A stretch of 64,000 nt of DNA, taken from positions 1 to 64,000 of the forward strand of contig CANLVG010000005.1 in NCBI GenBank assembly GCA_947494565.1, given 5' to 3'. Position 1 is the first letter of the stretch; every line of letters begins with the position of its first letter. Source of the stretch: an uncultured Flavobacteriaceae bacterium (GTDB lineage Bacteria; Bacteroidota; Bacteroidia; Flavobacteriales; Flavobacteriaceae). Below the pieces are notes generated by a model. The model saw only the letters and a program-made list of their open reading frames with translations. It had not been told where the DNA came from and searched no databases. A program made the position numbers and the translations under genes. Below, in pieces: positions 60,740-64,000 of this stretch.

Positions 60740-63241
60740 ATGAAGCGACTTGTATTAGCCCTTATGTTGATGGTACCGCTAGTCACCTTGGCCCAGACCA
60801 AAGTGGGGGGTACAGTGTCAGATGAAAGCGGAGCGCCCATTGCGTTTGCCAATGTGCTCTTCAAAAATTCCACCGAGGGTACCATAACCAATGAGAACGG
60901 TAGGTTCTACTTTGAATCGGATGCGACTTACAAGACGCTTATCGTTTCCTTTATTGGCTATAGAAGCCAAGAGATCAACTTGCCTTCTCGCGTGAATTAC
61001 GACATGGAAGTTGTTTTGGAAGAAGAAACCGAACAACTTAACGAGGTGGTATTGATTTCGGGGAAACAATCGAAGAAAAACAACCCGGCCGTAGAGATTC
61101 TGAAGAAAATCTGGGCTAAAAAAAGGGAAAATGGTGTTCGAAAGTTTAAGCAATACGCGTACGACAAGTATGAAAAAGTGGAGTTCGACCTGAATACCAT
61201 TGATAGTGCTCTGATGAGGAAAAAGGTTTTCAAGGGATTGGAATTTATTTTTCAAGATTTGGATACTTCCCGAATTACGGGTAAAACGTACCTCCCTATT
61301 TTCTTGAACGAAACCTTCTCCAAGGTACATGGCGACAATATCCTAAAGGAGGAAAAGGAAAATATCTTGGGAAACAAGAATTCAGGATTCGATAGTAACC
61401 AAGCCATAATCGCTTTTGTCGCCGACCTCTATCAAGACTATGATATTTACAATAATTACCTGAAGTTCTTTGACAAGAGTTTTACAAGTCCGCTTTCCCG
61501 AACGGGCGTAGATACCTATAATTATGCGTTGCGCGATAGTGCATTTATCGACAATAAATGGTGTTATAATATTGTATACTATCCACGGAGAAAAAATGAA
61601 TTGACGTTCAAGGGCGATTTTTGGGTGAACGATTCTACCTATGCGATTAAGAACATTAATCTCGAGGTGACCAAAAGCGCCAATATCAATTGGGTAAAAG
61701 AGATTTATATTGAACAGGAATTCGATGTGGTCAACGACTCGGTTTTTCTGTTGAAGCGTGACTATATGTTGAGTGACTTCAGTTATCAGAAAAAGGAAAA
61801 ATCACGCGGCATTTATGGTAAGCGCACCACGGTGTATGATAACTACGAGTTCGATATAGAAAAAACCAAGGATTTTTATAAAGCGGATAAGAATCCATAC
61901 GACCCGAATGCCGTGATACAGGAAGACACATTCTGGGAAAAGAATCGTCTGGAAGAACTGAATAAAGATGAATCTGGAATTTACAAATTGCTCGATACGC
62001 TGAAAACAGTCCCGAAATTCAAATCGTACTACAATCTTGCGAGTATTTTGGGTTCTGGTTATGTGGAAATCGATAAGTGGAATATGGATATAGGCCGCAT
62101 CTACGATGTCTTTGGCTTTAACGATGCCGAGGGTCCACGAGTTCGATTAGGGGCGCGAACCTATTTTGGTGAAAACGACCCTTGGCGTTTGGAAGGTTAC
62201 GGGGCATATGGTTTCACGGATAAAAAGTTCAAATACGGTGCATCCGCTAAATTTCTGTTGGATAAGAAAAACAGATTGATTTTATCTGGGGGCAATCGCC
62301 GTGATGTAGAGCAGTTGGGAGGAAGCCTTACCGCGACCAACGATGTTTTAGGAAGGAGTATTGCCTCTTCGGCAGTACTTACGGTAGGGGCCAACAACCG
62401 ATTGACGAGTATCAACTTAAGCGCTTTGAACCTTGAAATGGAGCCGGTGACCAATTTCCGTATTGGTTTAGGGTCCACCTTTCGAACACTCCGTTCGGCC
62501 TTGCCCGATGCCTTTAGCTTAGATTATGTGGATGCAAGCGCTGATACAGGGGTTTCTTCTGAAATTCGACAGTTTGATGTGAATGCCCTATTGATTTATA
62601 CCCCGGGCAAACGAACGATAGGGTATGGTGTCGAACGTCGCGACATCAATGATGAATACAGCACACTATTATTGAAATACACCAAAGGTATCGATGGTGT
62701 TTGGGATAGCGATTTCAATTATAGCAAGTTGCAGTTCTCTTATAGCCAACCATGGCAAGTAGGAGGTTTTGGGCGTTTGTTCAGTACCGTGGAGGTTGGT
62801 AAAACTTTTGGGGATGTACCCTTAGGTCTTCTGAATGTTGTGCCAGGCAATCAAACTTTTTTCACGACCTATGGCACCTTTGCCAATCTGGATTTTTATG
62901 AATTCGTTACCGATACCTATGCTTCGGTACATTTGGAACATAACTTTAATGGAAGGCTGTTTTCTAGAATACCATTCCTTAGAAAATTCAATCTCAGGGA
63001 GATTATCGGTCTTCGAGGGGTTTGGGGGCAGCTATCCGATTCGAATATGGCCTTGAGTGCACCGGCTACTATAAACACGCCGTTACAAGCACCGGATGAT
63101 AGAATTTATTATGAATACTCATTAGGAATCGGTAATATTTTTAGGATTCTCAGAATCGATTTCAACTTTCGGGGCAATTATTTGGATAGCCCGAATGCGC
63201 GACCATTTGCCATAACAGGTACCTTTGGTTTTAGCTTTTAA
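60740..63241 (+). CDS. DUF5686/carboxypeptidase-regulatory-like outer-membrane protein
   Basis: A 833-residue protein with a signal peptide (1-19, ending TLAQ). Residues about 20-105 form a carboxypeptidase-regulatory-like domain (VGGTVSDESGAPIAFANVLFKNSTEGTITNENGRFYF type). The rest is the DUF5686 domain, beta-rich with a C-terminal aromatic end (FGFSF), as in outer-membrane barrels. Function is unknown. The ATG at 60740 is chosen because the earlier in-frame start lies within the pdhB terminator. Confidence 0.86.
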   Translation: MKRLVLALMLMVPLVTLAQTKVGGTVSDESGAPIAFANVLFKNSTEGTITNENGRFYFESDATYKTLIVSFIGYRSQEINLPSRVNYDMEVVLEEETEQLNEVVLISGKQSKKNNPAVEILKKIWAKKRENGVRKFKQYAYDKYEKVEFDLNTIDSALMRKKVFKGLEFIFQDLDTSRITGKTYLPIFLNETFSKVHGDNILKEEKENILGNKNSGFDSNQAIIAFVADLYQDYDIYNNYLKFFDKSFTSPLSRTGVDTYNYALRDSAFIDNKWCYNIVYYPRRKNELTFKGDFWVNDSTYAIKNINLEVTKSANINWVKEIYIEQEFDVVNDSVFLLKRDYMLSDFSYQKKEKSRGIYGKRTTVYDNYEFDIEKTKDFYKADKNPYDPNAVIQEDTFWEKNRLEELNKDESGIYKLLDTLKTVPKFKSYYNLASILGSGYVEIDKWNMDIGRIYDVFGFNDAEGPRVRLGARTYFGENDPWRLEGYGAYGFTDKKFKYGASAKFLLDKKNRLILSGGNRRDVEQLGGSLTATNDVLGRSIASSAVLTVGANNRLTSINLSALNLEMEPVTNFRIGLGSTFRTLRSALPDAFSLDYVDASADTGVSSEIRQFDVNALLIYTPGKRTIGYGVERRDINDEYSTLLLKYTKGIDGVWDSDFNYSKLQFSYSQPWQVGGFGRLFSTVEVGKTFGDVPLGLLNVVPGNQTFFTTYGTFANLDFYEFVTDTYASVHLEHNFNGRLFSRIPFLRKFNLREIIGLRGVWGQLSDSNMALSAPATINTPLQAPDDRIYYEYSLGIGNIFRILRIDFNFRGNYLDSPNARPFAITGTFGFSF

Positions 63242-63334
63242 CGTTGCCTTACTTTTCCCGACATCTTTGTAAAGGTGGTATGGGTAGTTGAAATGGTTGA
63301 AGACTTTTTTAACCTACATGTAAAACCTATACTA

Positions 63335-63365
63335 TTGTTGTACCTTAAACGTTAGAATATCTTTG
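63335..63365 (+). promoter_or_regulatory. Promoter of ppa
   Basis: The -33 TTG (63335-63337) and -7 TATCTTTG (63358-63365) are spaced by 20 bases. Transcription should begin near 63372, 14 bases before the ppa start codon. Confidence 0.78.
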
Positions 63366-63385
63366 CGGACTAAAAAATAGCGAAA

Positions 63386-63910
63386 ATGCCTAAAAAAGAA
63401 ATAACATTCGATGTGTTGATCGAAATCCCCAAAGGGAGTAGAAATAAATACGAATACGATTTTACCCTTCATAAAATTCGGTTTGACCGAACACTCTTTT
63501 CATCGATGATGTATCCAGGTGACTATGGTTTTGTTCCAGAAACTTTGGCCTTGGATAAAGACCCGTTGGATGTCTTGGTGATGACCACTGAACCGACCTA
63601 TCCCATGGTCGTGATGGAAGTAAAGCCCATAGGTGTTTTTCACATGACCGATGAAAAAGGTCCGGATGAAAAGATTATCTGTGTTCCTGTGAACGACCCT
63701 GTTTGGAACAAGAAGAACGATATCAGCGATATCAATCCACATCGAAAAAAAGAGATTACCCACTTTTTTAAGGTATATAAAGACTTAGAGGAAAAGAAAG
63801 TCGATACCGGAGGGTGGGGCGACGCAAAGGAAGCAATTAAGATTTATCATGAATGTGTGAAGCGTTACGAAGAGAGTGACCACAAAAAGAAACGCACCTT
63901 CACGATTTAA
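63386..63910 (+). CDS. ppa: Inorganic pyrophosphatase, family I
   Basis: A 174-residue soluble enzyme that hydrolyses pyrophosphate and drives biosynthetic reactions. The metal-binding signature DxDPxD is D57-K-D59-P-L-D62. The EIPKGSRNKYEYD segment and the FSSMMYPGDYGFVP strand are family typical. Strong terminator follows. Confidence 0.96.
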   Translation: MPKKEITFDVLIEIPKGSRNKYEYDFTLHKIRFDRTLFSSMMYPGDYGFVPETLALDKDPLDVLVMTTEPTYPMVVMEVKPIGVFHMTDEKGPDEKIICVPVNDPVWNKKNDISDINPHRKKEITHFFKVYKDLEEKKVDTGGWGDAKEAIKIYHECVKRYEESDHKKKRTFTI

Positions 63911-63922
63911 AATTTCAGCTCT

Positions 63923-63959
63923 AAAAAAGCCCCATTTATAGTTAAATGGGGCTTTTTTT
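63923..63959 (+). terminator. Terminator after ppa
   Basis: The stem AAAAAAGCCCCATTTA (63923-63938) and TAAATGGGGCTTTTTT has a TAGT loop and a T-run, strong on both strands. Confidence 0.92.
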
Positions 63960-63976
63960 ATTCTCTATGATTTCAC

Positions 63977-63984
63977 TACTTTTG
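63977..63984 (+). promoter_or_regulatory. -7 promoter element of the next gene, beyond the window
   Basis: TACTTTTG matches TAnnTTTG, 18 bases past the ppa terminator. A -33 TTG is not evident in the terminator T-run. The gene lies outside the window. Confidence 0.4.
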
Positions 63985-64000
63985 CCCCCGTTAGAAAAAA

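Noticed and set aside
1-64000. Insertion sequences, prophage, CRISPR arrays or restriction systems
   Set aside because: No transposase, integrase, phage structural gene, cas gene or regular direct repeat was found in any reading frame.

Overview
The window looks like a chromosomal segment from a marine member of the Flavobacteriaceae (Bacteroidota), of the Zobellia/Maribacter/Arenibacter kind. Support comes from gldJ (gliding motility), porV (type IX secretion, T9SS), a protein with a T9SS C-terminal sorting domain, carboxypeptidase-regulatory-like surface proteins, a 2TM-domain protein, a secreted sulfatase lipoprotein, and repeated promoter elements of the Bacteroidota type (TTG / TAnnTTTG). 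Most genes are ordinary core metabolism. No insertion sequence, prophage, CRISPR array or defence island is visible.

Layout. 1-69: the 3' end of a 5S rRNA gene and its terminator, so the window begins at the end of an rRNA operon. 114-9054: a sulfatase lipoprotein, glutamate synthase gltBD and a short-chain acyl-CoA dehydrogenase. 9189-15293: an amino-acid dehydrogenase, NhaD antiporter, ExbB/ExbD/TonB-like energiser and folC, all on the plus strand, with a promoter and a roughly 137-nt leader. 15355-18020: tRNA-Val(UAC) and a secreted multi-domain Ig-like T9SS protein. 18094-26431: a five-gene minus-strand operon of Planctomycete-type families: a DUF1549/DUF1553 cytochrome lipoprotein, DUF1501, a Tat-exported beta-propeller, a DUF2231-cytochrome-LRR protein and an FMN 2-hydroxy-acid dehydrogenase. 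This is the least understood unit here and the best candidate for an undescribed system. 26634-29013: tRNA-Val(GAC), an almost empty 690-nt stretch, then an ECF sigma factor, a 60-residue protein and an MscS channel.

29036-38735: murF, gldJ, porV, cdd, pdhA, pdhC, an M28 peptidase and an SDR. The gene porU, expected next to porV from Flavobacterium johnsoniae, is absent from the gldJ-porV gap. 38745-48338: housekeeping genes (PPIase, SprT-like, mannose-1-phosphate guanylyltransferase, DUF389, MlaFE-type ABC transporter, PafA phosphatase, murI, folA). 48395-53196: a class V aminotransferase fold enzyme, a glycogen-binding-type E-set protein, DUF427, a methyltransferase, egtD and egtB, which may together make ergothioneine or a derivative. 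53268-63910: thyA, a surface protein, nupC, a bifunctional nuclease, etfAB, pdhB, a DUF5686 protein and inorganic pyrophosphatase.

Pyruvate dehydrogenase is split: E1-alpha and E2 lie at 34-37 kb, while E1-beta lies at 59.7 kb, divergent from etfBA. That divergent region carries a perfect 28-bp palindrome overlapping the predicted etfB promoter, the strongest operator candidate in the window. All functional calls are from reading translated sequence and motifs; no database search was run.
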